Shown: positions 7,964 to 14,852 of the stretch, piece after piece
How the letters are laid out: each line of letters begins with the position of its first letter
Position numbering within the stretch: position 1 is the stretch's first letter
DNA from: Bacteroidota bacterium
Lineage (GTDB): Bacteria > Bacteroidota > Bacteroidia > Chitinophagales > Saprospiraceae
Assembly: GCA_963169455.1 (NCBI GenBank)
Contig: CAUJDW010000001.1
Span: forward strand, 1-43,372
Reading direction: 5' to 3'
Length of the DNA stretch: 43,372 nucleotides
Notes under the pieces: generated by a model
Database searches by the model: none
Told to the model about the DNA's origin: nothing
The model's input: only the letters and a program-made list of their open reading frames with translations
Made by a program: the position numbers and the translations under genes

Positions 7964-8998
7964 TTGACCCTCCAACAGCTCAAGTACTTGCTTGCCATTG
8001 CTGACAGCGGCCTGAATATCACGGCCGCTGCAGAGCGGCTCTACACCAGCCAGCCCGGGATCAGCAAGCAGCTGAAGCTCCTCGAGCAGGAACTCGGCGT
8101 GCAGCTCTTCACGCGCAAGGGCAAGAGCCTCGCCGCGATTACGCCGGCCGGGCGGGACGTCATCACGCGGGCCCGCAAGATCATGCGTGAAGTGCAGAAC
8201 ATCCGCAGCCTCGCCCGCGAGATGTCGGGCGAGCAGGAAGGCACTCTGGCCATCGCCACCACGCACACCCAGGCGCGCTACGTCCTGCCCGAGGTCATTC
8301 GCGCGTTCCGCGAGCGTTATCCGCGCATCAATCTCGAGCTGCACCAGGGGACCTCCGAGCAGATCGCCGAGCTGGTCGGTGCCAATCGCGTGGATTTTGC
8401 GATTGCCACCGGCTCGCGCCAGCTGTTTCCGACGCTGGTGACCCTGCCCTGCTACGACTGGGACCGCATCATCCTGGTGCCGAAAGGCCACGCGCTGACC
8501 CGGCTCGACCGGCCGGTGGATCTCGCCGCGCTCGCGGCCTGGCCGCTCATCACCTACGTGTTCAGCGCCACCGGCGAGTCGTCGTTCAAGCGCGCCTTCG
8601 CCGAGCACGGCCTCGAGCCGCAGGTGGTGTTCACGGCGCGTGATGCCGACATCATCAAGACCTACGTGCGCATGGGTATGGGGGTCGGGGTGGTCGCGTC
8701 GATGGCGTTCGAGTGCGCGGACGAGAAGGATCTGGTCGCCATCGATGCCGTGGGGCTTTTCCCCCGCGTCACGACCTGGCTCGGTTTTCGGCGCGACACG
8801 GTGTTGCGCGGTTACATGGTCGACTTCATGACATCGATGGCACCGCAGCTCACCGCCGAGCTGGTGCGCCGGGCCGCCGAACTGCCGACGCAGGCGGAGG
8901 TCGATGCGCTGTTCGCCAGCCTGACGCTGCCGCTGCGGTCAGGGTGCCATCCGGTGGCAGCGGCCGCAGGCAATGGTGGCGCGGCCCAACGGGGTTGA
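7964..8998 (+). CDS. cysB: LysR-type transcriptional regulator, CysB/Cbl type
   Basis: CysB activates sulfate assimilation and cysteine genes when cysteine is scarce. The product shows an N-terminal winged helix (LQQLKYLLAIADSGLNITAA, then LYTSQPGISKQLKLLEQELG). The effector domain has the family signatures ATTHTQARYVLP, FRERYPRINLELHQG, DFAIAT, LPCYDWDR and FTARDADIIKTYVRMGMGVGV. About 345 residues is close to normal, with a C-terminal tail of some 20 extra residues. I chose the TTG at 7964 because known CysB proteins begin at this LQQL segment and because the promoter -10 box covers the earlier TTG. It stands alone on the plus strand and ends just before the G/C homopolymer join. Confidence 0.92.
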   Translation: MTLQQLKYLLAIADSGLNITAAAERLYTSQPGISKQLKLLEQELGVQLFTRKGKSLAAITPAGRDVITRARKIMREVQNIRSLAREMSGEQEGTLAIATTHTQARYVLPEVIRAFRERYPRINLELHQGTSEQIAELVGANRVDFAIATGSRQLFPTLVTLPCYDWDRIILVPKGHALTRLDRPVDLAALAAWPLITYVFSATGESSFKRAFAEHGLEPQVVFTARDADIIKTYVRMGMGVGVVASMAFECADEKDLVAIDAVGLFPRVTTWLGFRRDTVLRGYMVDFMTSMAPQLTAELVRRAAELPTQAEVDALFASLTLPLRSGCHPVAAAAGNGGAAQRG

Positions 8999-9042
8999 AT
9001 GGTCGCGGCTGGCGCCCCACAGGGAGTGACAGGTGCCGTCGC

Positions 9043-9071
9043 GGGGGGGGGGCCCCCCCCCCCCCCCCCCC
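9043..9071. other. G10-C19 homopolymer block, probable artificial join
   Basis: Ten G followed by nineteen C. Genes to the left are gammaproteobacterial and very GC-rich; genes to the right are Bacteroidota with lower GC. Reads from two-colour sequencers often end in false poly-G, and a contig ending in poly-G merged with the reverse complement of another would give exactly G(n)C(n). A natural G/C hairpin is the alternative, but it would not explain the change of organism. Confidence 0.8.
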
Positions 9072-9111
9072 ACGCAGCTAATGCCGCAAAGGAGTCCTAA
9101 ATAGTTGCGAT

Positions 9112-10038
9112 TTACTTCAGGATATGCTTTTTCAGATAAGCAATGCTGGCCGAGAGGCTGGCCATGCCATCCTCCGGCATATCGTGTTCGATGAAGGGAT
9201 ACCTCAGCCCGGCCATTTTGGCGTGTTTGAACAGGCGTTTGAAATCCAGCACCCCCTGCCCCACCGGCTTCAGCATCAGCATGTCGGCCGAAATATCCTT
9301 GACGTGCCAGAGGGGGAACCTGCCGGGGTGTTCTTTGAACAGCGCAACGGGGTCTATGCCGGCTTTGGCTGTCCAGGCGAGGTCCAGTTCCATTTTCATC
9401 AGGTTCGGTGGAACCTGAGAGAGGAATACTTCGTAAGGGGTCGAATCGCCCACTTTCCTGAACTCCCAGTCGTGGTTGTGGTAGGCCAATTGCAGGCCGG
9501 CTTTTTCGCAGGCCTCGCCGGTTTTTGTCAGAATCTCAACAGCCTCCCCCACTTCTTCCGGCGTATTGGTGGGAATGTTGGCGCACACGAGGTATTCGAT
9601 GCCGCCCTCCGCCACCTCGTCCACTATTTCCTGCATATTTTCCTTCAGGTTGCGCATGGGCGGCAGCTGGATGGGGTTGCCCTGATCGTCTGTCGGCATT
9701 TTTGTCCCCGGAGGAAGCTTGAAAGGCGCGCCGATGACATGGTGCGCCCGCCAGGCCAGCCCCATTTCTTTGAGCATGGCGGCAAATTCCCTGGCTGTCC
9801 TTCCATAAAAGCCGCCCTGCCGGCTGAATGCCGACTCGATGTTTTTATAGCCAAGCGCGGCAAGCTGTTGCAGGGCGCCCCTGGTGTCGTTGTCGATCAC
9901 CGCCATGAGGGTGAACAACTGCACGCCCAGATCGTAGTGGGGTTTCTTCTCATAAAATGAGGCGAGGCCCTGTCCGAATGCCAGGCCGCCCAAGACCAGG
10001 CTGCCGGATTGTTTGAGAAATGTCCTTCTGTTTGTCAT
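9112..10038 (-). CDS. Sugar phosphate isomerase/epimerase-like TIM-barrel protein with Tat-type signal
   Basis: The 308 residues begin with TNRRTFLKQSG, a twin-arginine signal, followed by a hydrophobic glycine-rich stretch, so export to the periplasm folded is likely. The rest matches the xylose-isomerase-like TIM-barrel family: YDLGVQLFTL at the first strand, ALGYKNIESAF, AYHNHDWEF with a metal-ligand-type His, MKMELDLAWTAKAGIDP, FPLWHVKD and YPFIEHD near the end. Relatives in Bacteroidota are secreted isomerase/epimerase-like proteins, often linked to sugar use, and the true substrate is unknown. The ATG at 10038 is preceded by an AT-rich leader. It stands alone, with carbonic anhydrase upstream on the same strand. 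Confidence 0.85.
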   Translation of the reverse strand: MTNRRTFLKQSGSLVLGGLAFGQGLASFYEKKPHYDLGVQLFTLMAVIDNDTRGALQQLAALGYKNIESAFSRQGGFYGRTAREFAAMLKEMGLAWRAHHVIGAPFKLPPGTKMPTDDQGNPIQLPPMRNLKENMQEIVDEVAEGGIEYLVCANIPTNTPEEVGEAVEILTKTGEACEKAGLQLAYHNHDWEFRKVGDSTPYEVFLSQVPPNLMKMELDLAWTAKAGIDPVALFKEHPGRFPLWHVKDISADMLMLKPVGQGVLDFKRLFKHAKMAGLRYPFIEHDMPEDGMASLSASIAYLKKHILK

Positions 10039-10090
10039 GGATTTTTTGAGGATGAAAATAACTTTTATCCGTCATTTTTCCTCCATGATA

Positions 10091-10714
10091 TCAGCATTGC
10101 AACTCCCGGCTTATAAGCCGCCCCGACAGGCTCCTGATCCTGTTTTCTGCAGTATCAACCAGGCAGGGGATGATGGTGAGCTCCGGGCTGTTGTTCCGGA
10201 CGTAGGGGTTTCTTCTCAGGCGCTCCACCTGGGCCAGGACGTTGATCTCGGCCAGGCGCCTGAGGCGGGCCTGCTGGGCTGAAATTTTCCGGAGTTCATC
10301 CCAGTGTACATCCACCAGGCTGGCTGCGTCTTCCAGCCAGTTGTCCCAGGGGGCGTCGGCCGGCTGAGCATGCTGCCCTCCGCCCAGCACAGAAGCCAGG
10401 CCGCGGCAGTTATCGTGGCCGCAAACCACGATCTTGTCCACCCCCAGCATTCCGACGGCATACTGAATGACGGCAGACAAACTCGCGTCTCCGGTTTTGA
10501 CCTGGTTGGCGATGTTGCGATAAGCGATGATCATGTCCGGGTGGAGCCCCCCGATCAGCGCATGGTCCGCCCTGCAGTCCGCACACCCTATCCAGAGCAG
10601 GCTGGGTTCGGAAGCAGGGGAAGCGCCTGGATCAGCGAGGCTCCCCGAATCCTCCGGCCCCGTTCCCTTAGTCCCGTAGTACATATCTCTGAGAATGTCG
10701 TACAGTATTCGCAT
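10091..10714 (-). CDS. Beta-class carbonic anhydrase
   Basis: It interconverts CO2 and bicarbonate. The zinc ligands are visible: Cys44 with the Asp46-Arg48 dyad in CADCR, and His100 and Cys103 in CGHDNCRG. The 207 residues are typical. Residues 15-36 are a Gly/Pro/Ser-rich linker where family members vary. There is no signal peptide, so it is probably cytoplasmic. It follows the SulP transporter gene on the same strand after 144 bp. Beta-carbonic anhydrases are repeatedly encoded beside or fused to SulP proteins, which suggests that imported bicarbonate is the shared substrate. Confidence 0.88.
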   Translation of the reverse strand: MRILYDILRDMYYGTKGTGPEDSGSLADPGASPASEPSLLWIGCADCRADHALIGGLHPDMIIAYRNIANQVKTGDASLSAVIQYAVGMLGVDKIVVCGHDNCRGLASVLGGGQHAQPADAPWDNWLEDAASLVDVHWDELRKISAQQARLRRLAEINVLAQVERLRRNPYVRNNSPELTIIPCLVDTAENRIRSLSGRLISRELQC

Positions 10715-10858
10715 GACGAACAGGTTTTGATGGTTAAAAAGGAGGCTGCACTACTCAGGGCTTCATTCAGCCGTTTTCGTGCAGCCTGGGATGACTCGAT
10801 CAGAGTGTTTGTTTCAAAATCGCCGTCGAAAAGGCTCCTGATGCGGAGCCTGTTTAAT

Positions 10859-12418
10859 TTAGTTAAGGCTGAGTTGCGGAACGTCTTTCAAAGTCACCTG
10901 AATGTTGCGCTCGCTTGCTACGGATGCAAAATCGTGTATGATGTTCAGGGCGTCAAAATCGATATCCTGGCTGCGCGAGCCGTCGATGGTGACCAGGCTG
11001 TCGGGCGGGAGGTGGTCCAGGGTCAGTTGCAGGCTGGCCTTGTTGATGAAGGAGACGTGCTCGCTGAGCAGGATCGTGATCTGTTTTTTCCCCATTTCCG
11101 AACGTTCCTTATCGTGGTAGAAATAAGGCGTTTTGTAGTTGGCCTTCAAAATGAAGAAAATGCCGATGTTCAAGCCGATAAAGATACCCACCAGCAAATC
11201 GGTCATCAGGATGGCCACGACGGTAGCGATAAAGGGGAAGAACTGTTCGAACTTCAACTTGTACTGCTCCACGAAAATCCGGGGTTTTGCCAGTTTATAC
11301 CCCACCAGGATAAGAATGGCTGCCAGTGCGGACAGCGGGATCATATTCAGCCAGGCGGGGATGAACAAAACGGCGGAGGCGAGTAATAGCCCGTGATAAA
11401 CGGCCGACATTTTGGACTGTGAGCCCGATTCGAGGTTGGCGGAGCTGCGCACGATCACCGCCGTCATGGGAAGCCCGCCGAGCATCCCGGCGATGATATT
11501 CCCGACGCCCTGGGCTTTGAGTTCCCGGTTGAGCGGGGTGCGGCGCTTGTGCGGGTCCAGTTTGTCGATGGCTTCTACGCTGAGCAGGGTCTCCAGGCTG
11601 GCGATCAGGGCGATGACCAAAGCCGTTTTCCAAACCAGCGGGTTGGTGATGGTGTTCAGGGCCGGAAACTGCCAAATGGCCTCCGATCCACTGCCTCTGA
11701 GGTCGGGCAGGCCCACCAGGTGAGAAGTGTTGATCGCCAGGGCCGGGAAGAAAGCCTGGAATAGCTGATTGATGGCCACTCCCAGGAGCACCACCACCAG
11801 CGCCCCCGGCACGATCCTGGACCAGGCCCGTTTTTTGATGAAAGGCTGTTCCCAGAGTATGAGCACCAGCAGGGAGATGCCCCCTACCGCAAGCGCTCCG
11901 GCATGGAGCTGGCCGATGGCTGCAAAAAAATTGGTAAAGGTATTATGCCCTTCGCCGTCCCCGTACTGCGTCGTCCCGAAAGCTTCCTGGTCAACCCCCA
12001 GCAAATGAGGGATTTGCTTGAGGATGAGGATCAGGCCGATAGCCGTCAGCATGCCCTTGATCACGGAGGAGGGGAAGTAATAGCCGATGACGCCCGCTTT
12101 TACATATCCCATGGCCACCTGGATCATCCCGGCCAATACAACGGCGAGCAGGAATGATTCGAAGGAACCCAGTTCGGCAATGGCCGTAAAAACGATCACG
12201 GTAAGCCCTGCGGCAGGCCCGCTGACGCTGAGCTGGGAACCACTCAGCAACCCAACGATTATACCGCCAACTACGCCGGTGATGATGCCGGAAAAAAGCG
12301 GGGCCCCGGAGGCCAGCGCAATGCCCAGGCACAAGGGCAGCGCCACCAGGAATACGACCAGCCCGGCCGGCAGGTCGCTCCGGTAAGATTTCAGATAATG
12401 GCTAAAGTTTTCTTTCAT
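10859..12418 (-). CDS. SulP-family anion transporter (bicarbonate/sulfate type) with STAS-like tail
   Basis: This 519-residue inner-membrane protein has the SulP N-terminal segment DLPAGLVVFLVALPLCLGIA, then SGPAAGLTVIVFTAI and about a dozen hydrophobic segments. RELKAQGVGNIIAGMLGGLP, then VIVRSSANLESG, is the family signature region (about 300-330). The C-terminal 80 residues resemble a STAS domain (ITILLSEHVSFINKASL, SLVTIDGSRSQDIDFDALNI). I chose the ATG at 12418, where the family homology starts at MKENFSHYLKSY. The carbonic anhydrase follows it, favouring bicarbonate over sulfate; the ion cannot be read from the sequence alone. A two-component system lies directly upstream on the same strand. 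Confidence 0.88.
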   Translation of the reverse strand: MKENFSHYLKSYRSDLPAGLVVFLVALPLCLGIALASGAPLFSGIITGVVGGIIVGLLSGSQLSVSGPAAGLTVIVFTAIAELGSFESFLLAVVLAGMIQVAMGYVKAGVIGYYFPSSVIKGMLTAIGLILILKQIPHLLGVDQEAFGTTQYGDGEGHNTFTNFFAAIGQLHAGALAVGGISLLVLILWEQPFIKKRAWSRIVPGALVVVLLGVAINQLFQAFFPALAINTSHLVGLPDLRGSGSEAIWQFPALNTITNPLVWKTALVIALIASLETLLSVEAIDKLDPHKRRTPLNRELKAQGVGNIIAGMLGGLPMTAVIVRSSANLESGSQSKMSAVYHGLLLASAVLFIPAWLNMIPLSALAAILILVGYKLAKPRIFVEQYKLKFEQFFPFIATVVAILMTDLLVGIFIGLNIGIFFILKANYKTPYFYHDKERSEMGKKQITILLSEHVSFINKASLQLTLDHLPPDSLVTIDGSRSQDIDFDALNIIHDFASVASERNIQVTLKDVPQLSLN

Positions 12419-12526
12419 GGTGCAGTAGTAGTAATTTTTGAAAATGCTTTGATGGAAAGTGCTTCCCCGGAAGGGGGGCATGTTCATGGTTTTGGCCCAA
12501 AACTAGAGCGGCCACATTAGAATGGC

Positions 12527-12555
12527 CTTAAAACCAGATTAAAACCAGATTAAAA
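12527..12555 (-). promoter_or_regulatory. Three TTTTAA boxes at 11-bp spacing before SulP
   Basis: Reading the minus strand, TTTTAATCTGG occurs twice in tandem followed by TTTTAAGG, so TTTTAA recurs every 11 bp. Repeats one helical turn apart are what OmpR-family response regulators bind. The boxes overlap the histidine kinase stop codon and precede the SulP start at 12418 by about 110 bp, and may let the neighbouring regulator control SulP. This is inference. Confidence 0.4.
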
Positions 12556-13914
12556 TTGCCTTTTGGGCAGGCGGATAGTGATGGAGGTGCCCTCCCCTAC
12601 CTTCGAGTGCGCTTCGACCTGCCCGTCGTGGATGTGGACGATCTTTTTCACCAGAGGGAGCCCTACCCCAAAGCCGTGAATGGACATGACGTTTTCCGCC
12701 CTGAAAAAGGGGTCGAAAATTTTTCCCATCGCATCGGGTGGGATGCCCAGCCCGCGGTCGGAAACCCGGATGGAAATGAAGGGGCCCAGCCCTTCGAGGA
12801 ACACGTCAACCTGTTTGCCTCCGGAAAACTTCCAGGCGTTGTCGATCAGGTTGGCAAAAGCAATCTTCAACAAGTTGGGATTGGCCTTGATTTCCAGCTC
12901 CAGCGCTTCTTCCGGCAGGCTCTCAAAATGCAGCAGGATATGGGAGTCCGGATTGGCCTGGTTAAACTCCTCCACTACATCGACCAGAAGTTCGTCGATC
13001 CGGACCGGAAGGAAGGCCTTGCCGTCTTCACTCACCCCGGCCTGCGCCAGGCGCAGCAACCTGATGGTCAGATTCTTCAGCGTTTCAGCCTGTTTTTCCA
13101 CCTGAGCCAGGCACTGCCGGTATTCCTCCCTACTGCGGTTTCCGCTCATGGCCAGCCCGATTTCACCCAACATGGCGGTGAGTGGGGTTTTCAGCTCGTG
13201 CGAGGCGTTGCTGATGAAATTGATCTGCGTCTCGATAGACGTTTCGATGCGGTCCAGCAATTTGTTGAAGGCGTGCGCCACACGCCCGATTTCATCCTGC
13301 GTCTTTTCATCTTCAATGCGCAGAAAAAGGTTGTTGGCGTCGATATTTTCCATCTGCCTGATGATGGCGTTCAGCGGCGCCAGGGCCAGCTTGGCGTACC
13401 AGCGGGCGATCAGGAAAATGACTACTATGCCTCCGAGCACGACAAAGATCAGTATCCGGCGCAGGCTTGCGATTTCCGATGCGCCCTCTTCATTCGGGGC
13501 CGCAACGATGACTGCAAAGTCGCCCTGGTTATCCTCGTAGCGGATGCCGACGGCAAAAATTTTGCCGGCATGCCTTTCGGCGTATCGCTTCTGGCCGACG
13601 GCCTGAAGGAATGCCGCATCCAGAAATTCCGGCAGCACGTTTTCACCCGGCGGATGGCCAAGGGGTATCAGGAATTCCTGCTCGGACGGGAGCTTCTGGA
13701 GGTGTTTGGAGCGAATGTCGTTATACACTCTGTTGCTCAGCTCGTCTTCTTCCAGTTGAAAAACCGCAGCAGTCCGGGCGCGCTGCTCGAGTTCCTGGTA
13801 AAAATCCCCCCGGATGTACTGCTGAAACAGAAAATAAATAGTCAGGCAAATGCCGACCAGCAACCCGCCGGTAGCCAGGGTAAAGGTCAAGGCTATTTTA
13901 TCCTTAATTTTCAT
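12550..13914 (-). CDS. Sensor histidine kinase
   Basis: This 454-residue inner-membrane kinase has a transmembrane helix at about 9-30, a periplasmic sensor of some 120 residues and a second helix at about 153-171. A HAMP segment with the APLNAII-x-QM-x-x-ID pattern comes next. The HisKA box NASHELKTPL follows with phospho-acceptor His239. The ATP-binding region has N (LIDNAWKF), G1 (DRGLGIPP), F (FDPFFR) and G2 (HGFGVGLPLV) boxes. It overlaps the end of its response regulator by 11 nt and follows it in one operon. The pair diverges from an outer-membrane beta-barrel gene. The signal is unknown; the periplasmic domain was not recognised. Confidence 0.92.
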   Translation of the reverse strand: MKIKDKIALTFTLATGGLLVGICLTIYFLFQQYIRGDFYQELEQRARTAAVFQLEEDELSNRVYNDIRSKHLQKLPSEQEFLIPLGHPPGENVLPEFLDAAFLQAVGQKRYAERHAGKIFAVGIRYEDNQGDFAVIVAAPNEEGASEIASLRRILIFVVLGGIVVIFLIARWYAKLALAPLNAIIRQMENIDANNLFLRIEDEKTQDEIGRVAHAFNKLLDRIETSIETQINFISNASHELKTPLTAMLGEIGLAMSGNRSREEYRQCLAQVEKQAETLKNLTIRLLRLAQAGVSEDGKAFLPVRIDELLVDVVEEFNQANPDSHILLHFESLPEEALELEIKANPNLLKIAFANLIDNAWKFSGGKQVDVFLEGLGPFISIRVSDRGLGIPPDAMGKIFDPFFRAENVMSIHGFGVGLPLVKKIVHIHDGQVEAHSKVGEGTSITIRLPKRQF

Positions 13915-14590
13915 CTTTCTTCAGTACGTAGCCCATGCCGATGACAGTATGTAAAAGCTTGGCTTCAAATTGTTTATCTATTTTTTTCCGAAGGTAGTTC
14001 ACATATACGTCCACCACATTGGTGCCCAGGTCGAAGTCCACACCCCAGACGTGTTCCATGATCCTCATGCGCGACAGCACCCTTCCGGGGTTTTTCATAA
14101 AATACTCCAGCAGTTTGAATTCCCTGGCTGTGAGCTTGATCTTTTCCCCATCCCGGAAAGCCTCCATGGTTTCCAGGTCGATTTCCAGCCCTTCGAACGC
14201 CAGGGTGTTCCTTTCGGACAGTATCCCTTTGTGCCGCCGGTGGATGGCGTAGATCCGGGCCACCAGTTCATCGAGCTTGAAAGGCTTGACCATGTAATCA
14301 TCCGCCCCGCCGTTGAGCCCCCTGATGACCTGGCTGGTGGAATCCAGAGCTGACAGGATGAGGATGGGCGTGGCCAGGTTGAAATCCTTGCGCAATTTCC
14401 GGCACACTTCCCAGCCGCTGATCTCCGGCAGTAAAATGTCCAGAATGATGAAATCGAAGGCTTCGTCCAATGCTTTTTTCATTCCGGTATGGCCGTCATG
14501 GGCCACCGTGACCTGAAACTGCTGCTCTTCGAGCCCTTTTTTCACAAAGTGCGCGACTCCGGGTTCGTCTTCGATCAGTAGGATATTCAT
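13904..14590 (-). CDS. OmpR-family response regulator
   Basis: The 228 residues comprise a receiver domain (IEDEPG acidic pair, phospho-acceptor Asp51 in FIILDILLPEISG, the Ser/Thr step LILSALD and the lysine in YMVKPFKLDEL) and a C-terminal winged helix (LTAREFKLLEYFMKNPGRVL, TNVVDVYVNYLRKKI, HTVIGMGYVLK). It is the first gene of the pair and overlaps the kinase by 11 nt. The divergent promoter of the outer-membrane gene at 14853 carries TTAACC boxes spaced as such regulators need, so that gene is its probable target. Confidence 0.94.
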   Translation of the reverse strand: MNILLIEDEPGVAHFVKKGLEEQQFQVTVAHDGHTGMKKALDEAFDFIILDILLPEISGWEVCRKLRKDFNLATPILILSALDSTSQVIRGLNGGADDYMVKPFKLDELVARIYAIHRRHKGILSERNTLAFEGLEIDLETMEAFRDGEKIKLTAREFKLLEYFMKNPGRVLSRMRIMEHVWGVDFDLGTNVVDVYVNYLRKKIDKQFEAKLLHTVIGMGYVLKKDEN

Positions 14591-14767
14591 GGCAGTGCTT
14601 TAGGGCATTTTGCGCTCATTCCGTACCGTATGCATCATTAGGACAGCCATATCCATAAATAGCTGTAAAGCACCTCTTGTTTATGGCCCGGGATTAAAAT
14701 ACCATTAAAATTATGAAAAAACAGTGGGCGCCCGGCAGTAAACGCCATAGTTTCCCGGAAGCCCTTA

Positions 14768-14833
14768 TTAAGGATTTTTAACCTTACACTAAGGCTCATT
14801 AACCTACTTCCGCCCGCCACGGCTGTAATATTG
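14768..14833 (+). promoter_or_regulatory. Promoter and three-box operator of the outer-membrane protein gene
   Basis: Boxes TTAAGG (14768), TTAACC (14778) and TTAACC (14799) start 10 and 21 bp apart. They are followed after 21 nt by TAATATTG (14826-14833), one mismatch from the Bacteroidota -7 box TAnnTTTG. The same array, with the same spacing, lies before the GLPGLI gene at 21353. Bases 14777-14811 match 21424-21390 (minus strand) at 29 of 35 positions. Confidence 0.65.
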
Positions 14834-14852
14834 CGTCAAAAATCACCCGCAC

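Noticed and set aside
9043-9071. Natural G-quadruplex or hairpin regulator after cysB
   Set aside because: Possible in principle, but the abrupt change of organism across it makes an assembly or sequencing artefact far more likely.
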